Shown piece after piece: positions 1 to 7,900 of a stretch of 10,075 bases of DNA (the first letter of the stretch is position 1; each line of letters opens with the position of its first letter). The translations under genes and the position numbers were made by a program. The notes below the pieces were generated by a model. That model did not search any database and was not told the DNA's origin. It worked only from the letters and a program-made list of their open reading frames with translations. The DNA comes from Phialocephala subalpina (Eukaryota > Ascomycota > Leotiomycetes > Helotiales > Mollisiaceae), in NCBI GenBank assembly GCA_900073065.1, contig FJOG01000001.1:587008-597082 (forward strand). Direction: 5' to 3'.

Positions 1-290
1 AACTTTGAATCTAATAATTAAAAATTAAAATATAATAATTAGAATTTAAAAAATAATATAAAATATATATTAATTTGAATTCTAAATTTATAAAAATTAA
101 AATTAAATTTAAAAATTATTAAATTATAAATTTTAATATATTTATAAATAATAAAATTATTTTATTTTATATAAAAATAAAGAATAAAAACGTTATAATA
201 ATTCAAAGTAAAGTAATAAGAAATAAACAAAGTAGCCGAAAATAAAGGGTAATTAGAAAGGGATAGGTTATTTTATTAGATAAACTATAT
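1..290. repeat. AT-rich block, probably RIP-degraded repeat DNA
   Basis: The sequence is almost pure A+T: the first 180 bases hold only a handful of G or C, and it rises slightly in G+C after about 190. There is no open frame of any length and no recognisable transposon protein. Such blocks in filamentous ascomycetes are commonly old transposons emptied of C and G by RIP, but no parent element can be recognised here. The block ends sharply near 285-300, where ordinary base composition begins. The same composition returns at about 5717-6280 and 9711-10075, so the four genes sit on short islands between such blocks. Confidence 0.75.
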
Positions 291-439
291 ATTGCAGGAA
301 TATACGCATTCTATGGCATCTCCATGGGTATTGCGACGGGAGTCTATTTCGCGATCCAATATCATCAAAGACTAGAGCGACTCATTTTTGCTGACGACAT
401 GACTTCTTCGCCTCCAAATGGGGATGATACATTGGAGCG
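282..439 (+). other. Junction stretch before the P450 fragment
   Basis: Base composition is normal here, but no P450 sequence can be read in the frame that is used from 440 on; that frame has TGA codons shortly upstream. A different frame is open from about 282 to 471 and encodes a hydrophobic run (YAFYGISMGIATGVYF) and then DDMTSSPPN. The last part could be a shifted trace of the SPP/APP region that precedes the P450 meander in this family, but this is weak. I do not recognise the hydrophobic part. The stretch is best read as a scrambled boundary between the AT block and the gene remnant. Confidence 0.35.
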
Positions 440-976
440 ATGGGAATTTTGGCCCGGCAAGTCCTTTTAGGAGGTATTGAAATTGATGGAAAGTTGATCC
501 CCAGCGGAACTCAAGTCGGTACCTCGTCATACGCTATCCATCACAACGAGGAGTATTTCCCGAACGCATTTACCTATTCGCCGGAGTGCTGGATCGTTGA
601 TCCCGAGACTGGGGTGAGTGAAGAAGATGTTGAACAAGCCCACTCAGCTTTCTGCGCTTTCAGTCTTGGATCGAAGGGCTGCATTGGAAAGGGCTTAGCT
701 TATGCCGAGTTAACGGTAACTCTTGCGAGGGTCTTGTTCTTGTTCTATCTTCGAGAAGCCGAGGGAGAGTTGATCGGGGGCGGCAAGCCAGAGCTGGGAT
801 TTGGGCGGAAAAGGAAGAATGAGTATCAGATCCAAGATCGATTTGTGGGTGCGCGAGATGGGCCTATCATCGAGTTCAAGGCGAGAGTTGTATTTGCTTA
901 TTGGACTGTCCTATTTAACAAAAGTATATCTTCACTCGATCGCAGATACTGCTTTTGTTATCATAGGAGACGATGA
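440..976 (+). pseudogene. Cytochrome P450, C-terminal fragment
   Basis: This is the last third of a P450 monooxygenase, a haem-thiolate enzyme that is normally about 500 residues and anchored in the ER membrane. Visible are GGIEIDGKLIPSGTQV and YAIHHNEEYFP (the region after helix K), then the haem loop FSLGSKGCIGKG (fragment residues 74-85), which fits FxxGxxxCxG with C81 as the haem ligand. Resemblance is to fungal P450s of the isotrichodermin C-15 hydroxylase / benzoate-4-monooxygenase-like type; this is from memory and unverified. The membrane anchor, the oxygen-binding helix I and the ExxR of helix K are absent, and stops lie just upstream in frame. The PERF motif reads SPECW: its arginine is replaced by Cys50 (TGC at 587-589), explained by a CGC-to-TGC transition. 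Family similarity ends near 895; the reading continues to TGA at 974-976, probably past the original stop. The first ATG is simply the first in the frame, not a real start. Confidence 0.87.
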
Positions 977-1503
977 GCAGACCCGTTTATGACTGTCCTC
1001 AACCGCACAGCCATCCGATAAACAATAAAAAATTGACATATAACCTACATCTGGGTCACTTATTGAGAGACCGTTGCAGAACCGTCTATACTGCCAGTGC
1101 TTATGCCCAAAACGTCATTCCCGCGAGGTCTTCTCTATTAATCTTTGTTGAGATCCGGAAGGCAAGTGATCTCCCTGTTCAATGACCGCAATTCAAATGC
1201 AAACGCGAACATTGAATCATGATGTCAAACTCAAAGTAAGGTCGGTTAGACTTATGAAGAGGGGCCGTTATGGAGGAGACTTGGTTTCGACTGGTAGAGG
1301 CAGGTAATGCTTGATCAACTGCAAGCACTGCATGCAGTGCCTGGAAGTCTCCCTGTTCTGGGGGTATGACAGTACCAAGTTTCAACGAGCGAATAAATCG
1401 TGATTTGAATGAGAGGTTCGATGTAGCTCTCTACAAAACTAGGATTAAAGTATACGAGACCCAAAATTTCCACCATTACTCTTTCTTCGAGATGGCCGGG
1501 GCT
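977..1503. other. Intergenic spacer, P450 remnant to regulator 3' end
   Basis: No gene is supported. Short open frames exist on both strands (about 70 codons), but they show no family motif and no splice pattern. The right part should contain the 3' untranslated region of the regulator, which ends at 1504 on the - strand. No clear AATAAA signal is visible close behind that stop on the - strand. The only structure I saw is the palindrome at 1325-1340. Confidence 0.6.
1325..1340. repeat. Perfect 16-bp palindrome
   Basis: GCACTGCATGCAGTGC is identical to its own reverse complement. It lies about 165 bp beyond the stop codon of the regulator, in DNA with no gene. It could be a protein-binding dyad or chance. 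Confidence 0.5.
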
Positions 1504-4301
1504 TTAGAGATCGCCGTTGCGATCAAAGGTCTGTGAACTATCGAGCCAGTGGAGACCAAGCTCATCCCATGAGGGCGAGAGAGTTTGCGTCATCCAGTCT
1601 GATGGCAACGGATCCCAGGGCTCTACTACACCTGGAGCTTCCCGTCCGTTAGACATTGCGGTCTCTACGGGAGATGGCAACTGCGTTTGCGTTTGCGGCG
1701 GTGTTTCTATCACGGATCAGTATCATATATGAGATGCGGAAATAGTGGGACTCACTGTCACGTGTGGCCCGGAACAAACGGCGATCAATGGATTCGAGAA
1801 AGCGGAATGGGATCTCGGTGGGCTGAGTGCTTGCGCGGTACGCACGTAGAATGTCGATGACTTGATCCCACGCTTTATAGAATACTGCGGGGCTGAGGTC
1901 ATCCTGAAGGTGGCAACATTTGGCCGCAATCAAGACACTGATCATACTGTAGATGTCTGGGTTCCAGGTCAACTCGGCGTCCTATGAATGGGAGAAGCGT
2001 ACTCACAGGTAAGACCCCACGTTGAGCCTTTGAACATCGAAGGCGACGCTCCTTCAAAATTTGTGCACGCATGCACGAAGTTTATCGTCTCGACCGCAAC
2101 ATTCACACACGCATCGGCGTGATGGACCATTATGGTGTGCCAGAAAGATCCAAAAGACCGCTGCATTGGTGAATTCATTGAAGTTGACTGTCCCTGGCAT
2201 AAAGACTCTAGCAAATATGACAGGAAAGGCCGGTAGAGGAGAACGAGGGCGTATTGATACCTTTTGGACACGTTAGATAGGCCCCAGTGCCACGCACCCA
2301 GAAGACCTCGACGTACCGGAGATAGAGAGTAATCGCTTGACGATCAACAGAAATCCAGTTGCGGTCCTCAAGTGAATCATATCCGTTATTTCTAACTCTC
2401 AGCTCTTCCGGCAGACTGCCACGCCAGTCCAACAACGCGGACTCCAGCTTTTTTAGGATGGTGAAGTCACCTTTTTCTATGGCGACGCTGAATTGAGAGG
2501 GCCGGTTTCCGACGGCATCGTATATTTCCCTATTGATCGACTCGAGCACTTGTGCTAACTGTATCCCGTAGACGAAAAACGCTGTCTTCGGGAACGTTCC
2601 AGGCTCTTGTGTCAAAATCTTGTCCCGGAAGATAATCTCATCATCGACAGCTAGGGGCAAATCCGTATCGTATTGATGGCTCGAGATCGAAGAGGGTTGG
2701 CCAAAGTGGATCGACAAACTCCTAAGGTGCACCTTCAGTACCTTGACCAGGCCACTCGACCGGAGCGGTCACTTACAAGTCAAAATAGACGCAGCCCCAC
2801 CAAACTCGCTTCGTAACTTCGCGTACGACATGACTAATCATCTTCGTCGAATTCTGGTGCAAGCCCAAGGACTGACAAACACGTATGGCTAGTGATATAT
2901 AGGTCAACGACGCATGAAGGTGGCCTCTTTGGTGGAGGCACCTCTCCATAGAATATTGGGTCATTAGTAGTAGGTTCTGAGCCAATTCTAGCGACGGCGT
3001 CTCGAGTTGTTCTATGGTGATGGCCCTCTTTGCTTTCAGAAAAAACTTTTCGGATATGTGGAGTGCGTTGTCTACAGGCAAATTGTCACAATAGAGGGCT
3101 CCTAGGGCGAACACAAGGTTAACCATGCATGCGCACAAACTGTCGTCGCCAGTATCGGGATCAGCTACACCATTGATGAGTGCTTCCGCCCTTTGTTTCC
3201 CTTGCCAAGTTGGTCTGTGTAGGTAGGGATGAATGCAATGAACGCGAGTGAAGTATACATCCAACAGTTGTTTCATTAGGCTTGGAGAGACTGTAGGCCC
3301 GGCGCCGATGCACTGAGTCAACATCGACGGGTTTTTGGTGCGCTGTTCCTCGAGGTTCGCGTTAAAGTAGCCGGAGATGGAGCTCGGGCTCTGATTTTCG
3401 TCCTGGCACGACATGGAGAGATCGGCCACGGCCGGCAGGTTCTGGACCTGAGCCATGAAATTGATGGTTGAGGATGACCCGAAACTGCGATGATGACGGA
3501 CTTGGGCACGCTCGAGGGCTGATAACTCCTCAATGTATGCAGCAGGATGCCTTGATCTGCCATCGTGGCTAATTGGATCAACTGCGTCTGCGCCATCGCG
3601 GATATCATGAGGACCATCACGGTCAGTATCAATGTGATTGTCGTTCTGGTTGTTATTATGGCTGTCTTCGTGACTGCCATTGTATATGGCGGCATTGAGC
3701 TTGTTGGCTAACAAGGCACCGCTGTCTTTCTCTGGCATATCACTGACCTCATTATCCTGCTGGGATTGTCGCGACTGTAACAAGTTTTCTTCAAGCCGGT
3801 CAATGTAACTGCCCGTGATCAGCGAGTCTCTGCCTGGCCTGAGGAGTCGAAGGCCTACCCGAAAATATCCCTCTTCTTCTCAGTCTCTGCTGACCGTACG
3901 TACGAGCAAGTATACCTGCGACCGCGGGCTTGACAGGTTCCGCAGACAGGTTTGCTGCCGTCACACCTGACTTTTCGATATCGACATTCATGGCAAGCCA
4001 GCGAGGCGCGGGTGCGTGGCGTTTTCTTCTTGGGTCCGCGACTAATCGCATCCGCCGTCGAGGTGATGGCGACCATCTGCGGCTGTACGTCGCGTCCAGG
4101 AGCCTGTTGCTGAGAGGATGGTCTATCATCAGAGAGGGACTCGTTGCCCTCGTTCATTGACATCCACGATCGCTTGTTGCCAGTAGTTGCCTTGTTGCCA
4201 GCAGTTGCCCGAAGTTGGGTTAAGAGCTGGCGGAGCAGCTGGGCACACGCTAGGGAGTCACTAGACAAAGCGGCCTCCGCGTCGCTCGTAGATTGCGGCA
4301 T
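1504..4301 (-). CDS. Zn2Cys6 transcription factor, six exons, intact
   Basis: This is a fungal Gal4-type regulator: the zinc cluster binds DNA (CGG-type triplets) and the middle-homology domain controls activity in the nucleus. My spliced model has exons 4301-3904, 3838-2777, 2721-2317, 2260-2003, 1946-1756 and 1706-1504, giving 2517 nt and 838 residues with no stop. Introns of 65, 55, 56, 56 and 49 bp start with GTACGT, GTAAGT, GTACGT, GTACGC and GTGAGT, all end in AG, and every junction keeps frame. The zinc cluster has C103, C106, C113, C120, C123 and C132, preceded by a basic RGPKKKTPRTR. A dimerisation-type linker SYIDRLEENLLQ follows at about 143-154, then a His/Asn/Asp-rich stretch (about 189-220). 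The middle-homology domain starts near LLDVYF (about 324) and HRPTW; RVWWGCVYFDL joins SLSIHFGQP across intron 2, and LYLR joins YQYALVLLYRPF across intron 3. The C-end is acidic and Trp-rich (DPLPSDWM, SWDELGLHWLD), a plausible activation domain. The start at 4301 has A at -3; an in-frame ATG at 4433 would add 44 residues. The intron 4 donor is the least certain. The target genes are unknown; the neighbours suggest a pathway regulator. Confidence 0.92.
4173..4208 (-). repeat. In-frame 18-bp tandem duplication in the regulator
   Basis: Two adjacent 18-bp copies, differing by one base (17/18), lie in exon 1 of the regulator. They encode ATAGNK followed by ATTGNK (residues 32-43). The duplication adds six residues to the N-terminal region ahead of the zinc cluster and keeps frame. 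This suggests a recent slippage event in a region under little constraint. Confidence 0.85.
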
Positions 4302-4311
4302 GATCGAGCAT
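4261..4311 (-). promoter_or_regulatory. Possible small upstream ORF overlapping the regulator start
   Basis: An ATG at 4311 lies ten bases before the chosen regulator start and in another frame. It opens a 16-codon frame that ends in TAG at 4263-4261, inside the first exon. Such an overlapping short frame could lower translation of the regulator. Its own context has T at -3, which is weak, so many ribosomes might bypass it. It matters only if transcription starts upstream of 4311. Confidence 0.3.
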
Positions 4312-4479
4312 GTAAGATAAGATATCGTGTAATGTCTACCCCCGACCGAGAACCTGGTTGATGGGGGATGGTGGAGTGATTTGTGGTGCAGATGGAGAAG
4401 TGCCTTCACGTCTCGAGGGATCACGATTCTCAATCTGCTTCTAAGTCGGTTGCTAAGCGCCAGGTGGTTGAGCCTCGAG

Positions 4480-4488
4480 CGGGGTCCG
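4480..4488. promoter_or_regulatory. CGG-N3-CCG candidate Zn2Cys6 site
   Basis: CGGGGTCCG is an inverted pair of CGG triplets with a three-base spacer. Zn2Cys6 dimers usually bind CGG triplets with a fixed spacing. The site is about 180 bp upstream of the regulator start. Nine bases can arise by chance in this G+C-rich stretch. Confidence 0.3.
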
Positions 4489-4502
4489 GGTACAAAGATC
4501 CC

Positions 4503-4520
4503 ACGGCGGGGTTTCGCCGT
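4503..4520. promoter_or_regulatory. CGG-N10-CCG inverted repeat
   Basis: ACGGCGGGGTTTCGCCGT is an inverted repeat with six-base arms around six bases. It contains CGG at 4504-4506 and CCG at 4517-4519 with ten bases between them. This is the geometry known for Put3-type Zn2Cys6 dimers. It lies about 200 bp upstream of the regulator start and could serve autoregulation or control of the transporter. Binding is inferred from geometry only. Confidence 0.4.
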
Positions 4521-4628
4521 GAGTGGGGACCGCTACTGTGAGTTACTGCGGGGAAGACTCGGCACTGCGAGGAAGTCTTGGCCTGTGCACGTGACCTTTT
4601 CTTTCAACCTCTCAAGACGGTTTAGTTC

Positions 4629-4701
4629 TTACCTGAGGTAAGGTACCTCGCATACCTCAAGGGGCTCGCTACCTTCCAGTACCTTGGTAAGGTAAGGTAA
4701 G
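4629..4701. repeat. Cluster of GGTAAGG / AGGTACCT motifs
   Basis: The stretch holds TTACCTGAGGTAA (inverted repeat, 4629-4641), the overlapping palindrome AGGTACCT (4641-4648), further ATACCTC, TACCTT and ACCTTGG copies, and three tandem GGTAA units (4686-4700). The motifs lie in both orientations within about 70 bp in the shared promoter. Similar AGGTACCT-like strings are, from memory, common in intergenic DNA of Sordariomycetes. Their function is not known to me; they may be binding sites or simple expansions. Confidence 0.6.
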
Positions 4702-4888
4702 TTCCACGGAATCGAGATGAAGAGAGACGCCAGGAGCCAAGAGCAATCGCAGATCCCGGGTCCAAATTGGTCAGCGGATGTTGACAGCCTCAGAGCCTCC
4801 GGCTTCGCCAAGCAGTGGCTGTCGGTTCCGCTCGCATCGCATAAAGCGCCAATTGACTGGCCGAATGGGAGCCAGAGCTCGCTCCATA

Positions 4889-4903
4889 CGGTGCGGTGCG
4901 GTG
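4889..4903 (+). promoter_or_regulatory. Three tandem CGGTG units
   Basis: CGGTGCGGTGCGGTG is three direct copies of a five-base unit, so it gives three CGG triplets in the same orientation at five-base spacing. It lies about 260 bp upstream of the transporter start. Direct CGG repeats are bound by some Zn2Cys6 proteins, which makes this a candidate operator; it may also be plain slippage. Confidence 0.35.
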
Positions 4904-5162
4904 GTGGAAGCACGCTGAAGTACAACCGCCGCTACACAGTCCAGCTTCCAAGTTTCCCCACAAACTGTTAAGGCTGTCGTCGCTCCATGCCCCTATCGTT
5001 CCTTGTAGACAATTTAACATCACTTGTTGACCCCCAGTCAGGCCACTGACTTTATCCGGTACATCTACCTCACTTTCTTCTGCTGTACTATTCTCGTAGT
5101 GTTAACTTTTTCTCGATATAGCCGATTCATTTAACGTTCATCACAAATCCCTGTCCGGCAAG

Positions 5163-5716
5163 ATGGGCTTCTTAGGCATCCTCGAAGATCACAAACTTCC
5201 TCATGTCACGGGTACTGTCATCCTCAACGAAGAGAAGGCTCATTCGGAAGCCGCCACCGGCGGCTTGAAACATGGCGAAGGCTCCAACCGCAATCTAATC
5301 CTGGTACCCCAGCCATCTGAAGACCCCAATGACCCTTTGAGCTGGCCGTATCGGCAAAAGTTAGCCTGCGTCCTCATCGTCGCCTGTGGCGCCATCATGA
5401 ACTGTACCGTTCTTACCGGCTTATTAAGTACTGGTTTCACCAAGATTACCATCGAACTCAAACTTCACATTCAGAAGATCGCTCTCCTCGTTGGCTATCA
5501 ACTCCTAATTGGCGGCATCTGCGGCACCCTCGTCCCGGCCATCGCCCGCAAGTGGGGAAAACGGCTTTGCTTCCTCTTCGGCGGTACGGTCGCTATCATC
5601 GGTACGATTGTCGACCAATGCGCTCAAGACTATTCAACCTTGCTGGCGGGCCGCATGATTGGCGGTGCTGGCATCTCATGCTGGGAGTCGGTTAGCATTG
5701 CCATGATTAACGGTGG
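5163..5716 (+). pseudogene. MFS transporter, N-terminal half (TM1-TM4)
   Basis: This is the front part of a fungal major facilitator superfamily transporter (drug:H+ antiporter-like), normally about 500-570 residues and 12 membrane helices in the plasma membrane. The ATG has A at -3. A hydrophilic N-terminus leads to LVPQPSEDPNDPLSWP (residues 47-62), the conserved entry to the first helix. Helices lie at about 67-88, 106-127, 135-153 and 159-182, with the loop 2-3 signature reduced to ARKWGKR (128-134) and the helix 4 motif LLAGRMIGGAG (160-170). Family members continue after AMIN with a GD-F-VHERG-like motif, but here the reading changes at about 5715 into lysine/asparagine codons of an AT block and stops near 5795. 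No intron is needed in this half. The other half is at 6281-6857. Confidence 0.88.
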
Positions 5717-6280
5717 GGAAAAAAACGAGTTTATTTCAAAATATTATACTAATTATTTGGTTTATTTTAAAGTCACGCAAAATTTAATTTTTTAGTTATA
5801 ATAATCAATAGTATTTTCTTTATTTATTATTATAATAAATATATAATTATTATATATTTTATTATTATTATTTTAATAAATTTTTATAATATTATTATTA
5901 GTTTAATCGTAAATTATTTTTCTTATTCTTAAAAAATAATCGAGAATATAATTAGTATTTTATTTCGAGTTTTATATATTCGAATTCTTTTAATAACGTA
6001 TTATAATTTTTATTAATTTATATTCAAATAAAAATTTGTTAATTCTATTAATTAATTTTATTATTATTTTAAATAATTCTAATAATTTTTAAATAAATAT
6101 TATATTTAATTATATTATTATTACTTTTTATATATCGTAAATATTTATTACTTTATTTTATTTCTTATCGATTAATATAATAAAAAAAAATCGAACTAAT
6201 TAAATTAAATTAAATTATAATTCTCTTGATTGGATTAGATTATAATTAAGACTCTATAATCTAATCTAATCTAATCATTT
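5717..6280. repeat. AT-rich block inside the MFS gene
   Basis: About 565 bp of almost pure A+T separate the two halves of the transporter. It has no open frame, long TTATTATTA-type runs and only scattered CG dinucleotides. Composition matches the blocks at both ends of the window. The right edge carries a hairpin and a pentamer repeat (separate entry). The transporter lacks about 170-180 residues (TM5-TM7 and the central loop, estimated from usual family length), roughly 520-550 bp, so the block is close in size to what is missing. It therefore replaced the segment, or it is that segment mutated beyond recognition. I see no convincing target-site duplication. Confidence 0.75.
6228..6276. repeat. 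17-bp inverted repeat with (TAATC)4 at the block edge
   Basis: Arms at 6228-6244 and 6255-6271 pair at 16 of 17 positions around a ten-base loop. The right arm overlaps four exact tandem copies of TAATC (6257-6276). The hairpin lies directly at the right boundary of the AT block, where transporter coding sequence resumes. It may be a relic of an element end, or a product of repair or slippage at the junction. Confidence 0.75.
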
Positions 6281-6857
6281 TGTACACTGTTATCGACCAC
6301 GGGTATAAGACTGCTATTTCTGGGTACTTTCATCGGCGGCTCCTTCGACACGCTATTCATGTTCATATCATTTGACCCGCTGATCGGTTGGTGCACACGC
6401 AAGAACAAAGGCAACTATGAACCCGAGTATCGCCTGATCCCAACGCTCCTCGGTCTAGGCTCTGGTGCCACCACCATTGGTTTCGGTTATTTGGTCCAGC
6501 ACGACCGAAGCCATTATGCCGCCGCCATTTTGCATGGCGTTATGCTATTTGGTGTCATAGCTGCCTTGATTTCGACCAACTCGTAAGATTACATCTTGGA
6601 TTCCTACCATGAAATGAGCAATGAGACATTCATCATCGCCATCATCGTGAAGCAGTTCTACTTTTACGGGTTCAGTACTTTTATCAACACATACCTGGCT
6701 GAGCATGGGCCCTTCAATACTTTCACGATGGTCAGTGTGCTCCATCGCGCTATGTGCTACAACGCCCATCATGTTCATCTGGGGAAAGTATCGCAGTTTC
6801 TGGCACCGTTATAACGTCATGGATATGTTGCACATCAATACCCATGCCGCTGAATGA
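6281..6857 (+). pseudogene. MFS transporter, C-terminal half (TM8-TM12)
   Basis: This continues the transporter that starts at 5163. LLSTTGIRLLFLGTFIGG is the helix 8 region, and GNYEPEYRLIP (about 6413-6445) is the loop motif typical of this subfamily. Further helices are around ATTIGFGYLV, AAAILHGVMLFGVIAALI, TFIIAIIVKQFYFYGFSTF and the last one near FTMVSVLH. There are two lesions. First, an in-frame TAA at 6584-6586, where relatives often read NSQ-YILD; CAA to TAA is a C-to-T change in a CpA context. Second, a one-base frameshift near 6755-6760: the frame before it reads CYNAHHVH, while the +1 frame gives TTPIMFIWGKYRSFWHRYN and runs to TGA at 6855-6857. Similarity continues smoothly through both, so they are recent relative to the gene. 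An in-frame TAA at 6272-6274 precedes this half, so it has no start of its own. Confidence 0.87.
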
Positions 6858-7900
6858 GTCGCGGTATCAGATGAGTGGGTCCTTTTGCGGGTCCTTATTT
6901 TGTATTTAGTTTCAGTTTCCCCCTATTCTTAAATCTATAATCAAGTCGATTCCATCTCACACGCGGCGCCCTTGGAGAGAAATGGGCGAGATGTTGTTGT
7001 GGAATTCGGGCATTCGAGATTTATTCAGTAGGAGAATATAACGACAACAATCCTGTTCTAGGAGCAACGTTCTCTACTTACTAGGTGATAATTGTTGAGA
7101 TCAAGAATAGAAACTGATTGCTGCGGGACATTTATCCTGGTCTGAATGTTTATACTGAAGTAACCAGCTCAATATAACATGAATTCTTGTAATCCGATAA
7201 CGAAGGAGGTGCCTGGCCAATTTTGTCAAACTGATGGCACGATACGTATTGGCTGGAGGAAGTAAGTCTGTGAACGAGGACCACCTCATTCTTGGCCACA
7301 TCTTGCATACTTCCTCCAAAATTTTAGTGACAGGACTGTTAACCCCATGATCATCAGAAGTCGCAAGACTCTCAAGAGGAGCGGAACTATGCAGATGGAA
7401 ATGGAGGAGTAGAAAGTTAGAGAAACGAAGGATGGCGCTTTTTTGCTTGACTGTTCGTCTTCAACGTGAGTTCAATTCGTTGCTGATCGCTTAGAAGACA
7501 TAATACCGACAAAAAGATAGTATGAAACTTCAAAACATAAAGTTGGTTTATTTATCTGATCTCCGTCAAGAGGTAAGGAAGGGATGATCGAAGCGAGAAA
7601 GGTCATCAATTGGAGCTTCCCCCTAATTAGCCGAGGTCACGTGTGGATATTACGCGAAGTTCGCTTCGACATATCAAGTAGCCGAAACAGCACAGGCTAG
7701 TAAGGATAAAAACCGAAACGAGGTTCATTTTTGTACTGCTTTGATACAAAACGACATTGAGAGCGTCGAGAGACCTCTGAACTGAATGCACGCCAAGCAT
7801 CTGTCCTCTGGTAGACACCGCCCCCGATAACCATTTCGAAAGTCCGGTGCCAGCATGCCGTTCCCCGTTCCTCACCACATCCACTCAAAAGGAAAATATA
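6858..7900. other. Convergent spacer without genes
   Basis: Just over 1 kb lies between the 3' ends of the transporter (+) and the dehydrogenase (-). I read all frames: open stretches reach only about 85 codons and show no family motif, no conserved splice pattern and no continuation of either gene. No tRNA or other RNA gene was recognised. Base composition is normal. A small CGAAG-TTCG-CTTCG hairpin with a UUCG-type loop lies at 7655-7668; it is too short to call a terminator or an RNA element. The spacer must contain both 3' untranslated regions. Confidence 0.6.

Larger units (their letters stand above)
4302..5162. promoter_or_regulatory. Divergent promoter region, regulator and MFS transporter
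   Basis: About 860 bp lies between the regulator start (- strand) and the MFS start (+ strand), so both genes are probably driven from here. No gene is supported inside it; the frames of about 75-100 codons have no family features. It contains several CGG/CCG arrangements and a cluster of GGTAAGG/TACCT motifs, listed separately. A pyrimidine-rich stretch near 5060-5110 precedes the transporter and could mark its transcription start. A regulator that sits divergently from a transporter often controls it and sometimes itself; that is inference here. Confidence 0.6.

Noticed and set aside
1..290. Nuclear copy of mitochondrial DNA
   Set aside because: The composition would fit, but no mitochondrial gene, tRNA or rRNA piece is recognisable. 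A search against the organelle genome would settle it.
1649..1755. Exon 5 of the regulator read on without an intron to TAA at 1651-1649
   Set aside because: That reading gives a basic, low-complexity tail. A 49-bp intron with a GTGAGT donor and a CTGAT-like branch gives an acidic Trp-rich end in perfect frame.
3318..3695. 125-codon Thr/Ser-rich frame inside regulator exon 2
   Set aside because: It is a shadow frame of the low-complexity part of exon 2.
3800..4129. 109-codon arginine-rich frame overlapping regulator exon 1
   Set aside because: It is an alternative frame over the zinc-cluster exon and intron 1, with no family features.
4302..4433. In-frame upstream ATG at 4433 as the regulator start
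   Set aside because: It would add 44 His-rich residues with no family look. The ATG at 4301 has a better context and is followed by ordinary N-terminal sequence. Not excluded.
4717..5023. Open frames of 77-98 codons in the divergent promoter
   Set aside because: They overlap each other on both strands, show no motifs and lie where regulatory DNA is expected.
5717..6280. AT block as a long intron of the transporter
   Set aside because: Splicing it out would join TM4 directly to TM8 and leave out about 170 conserved residues. The other introns in the window are 49-72 bp.
6858..7900. Small genes or tRNA in the convergent spacer
   Set aside because: No frame above about 85 codons, no recognisable protein, and no tRNA-like cloverleaf or box pattern seen.
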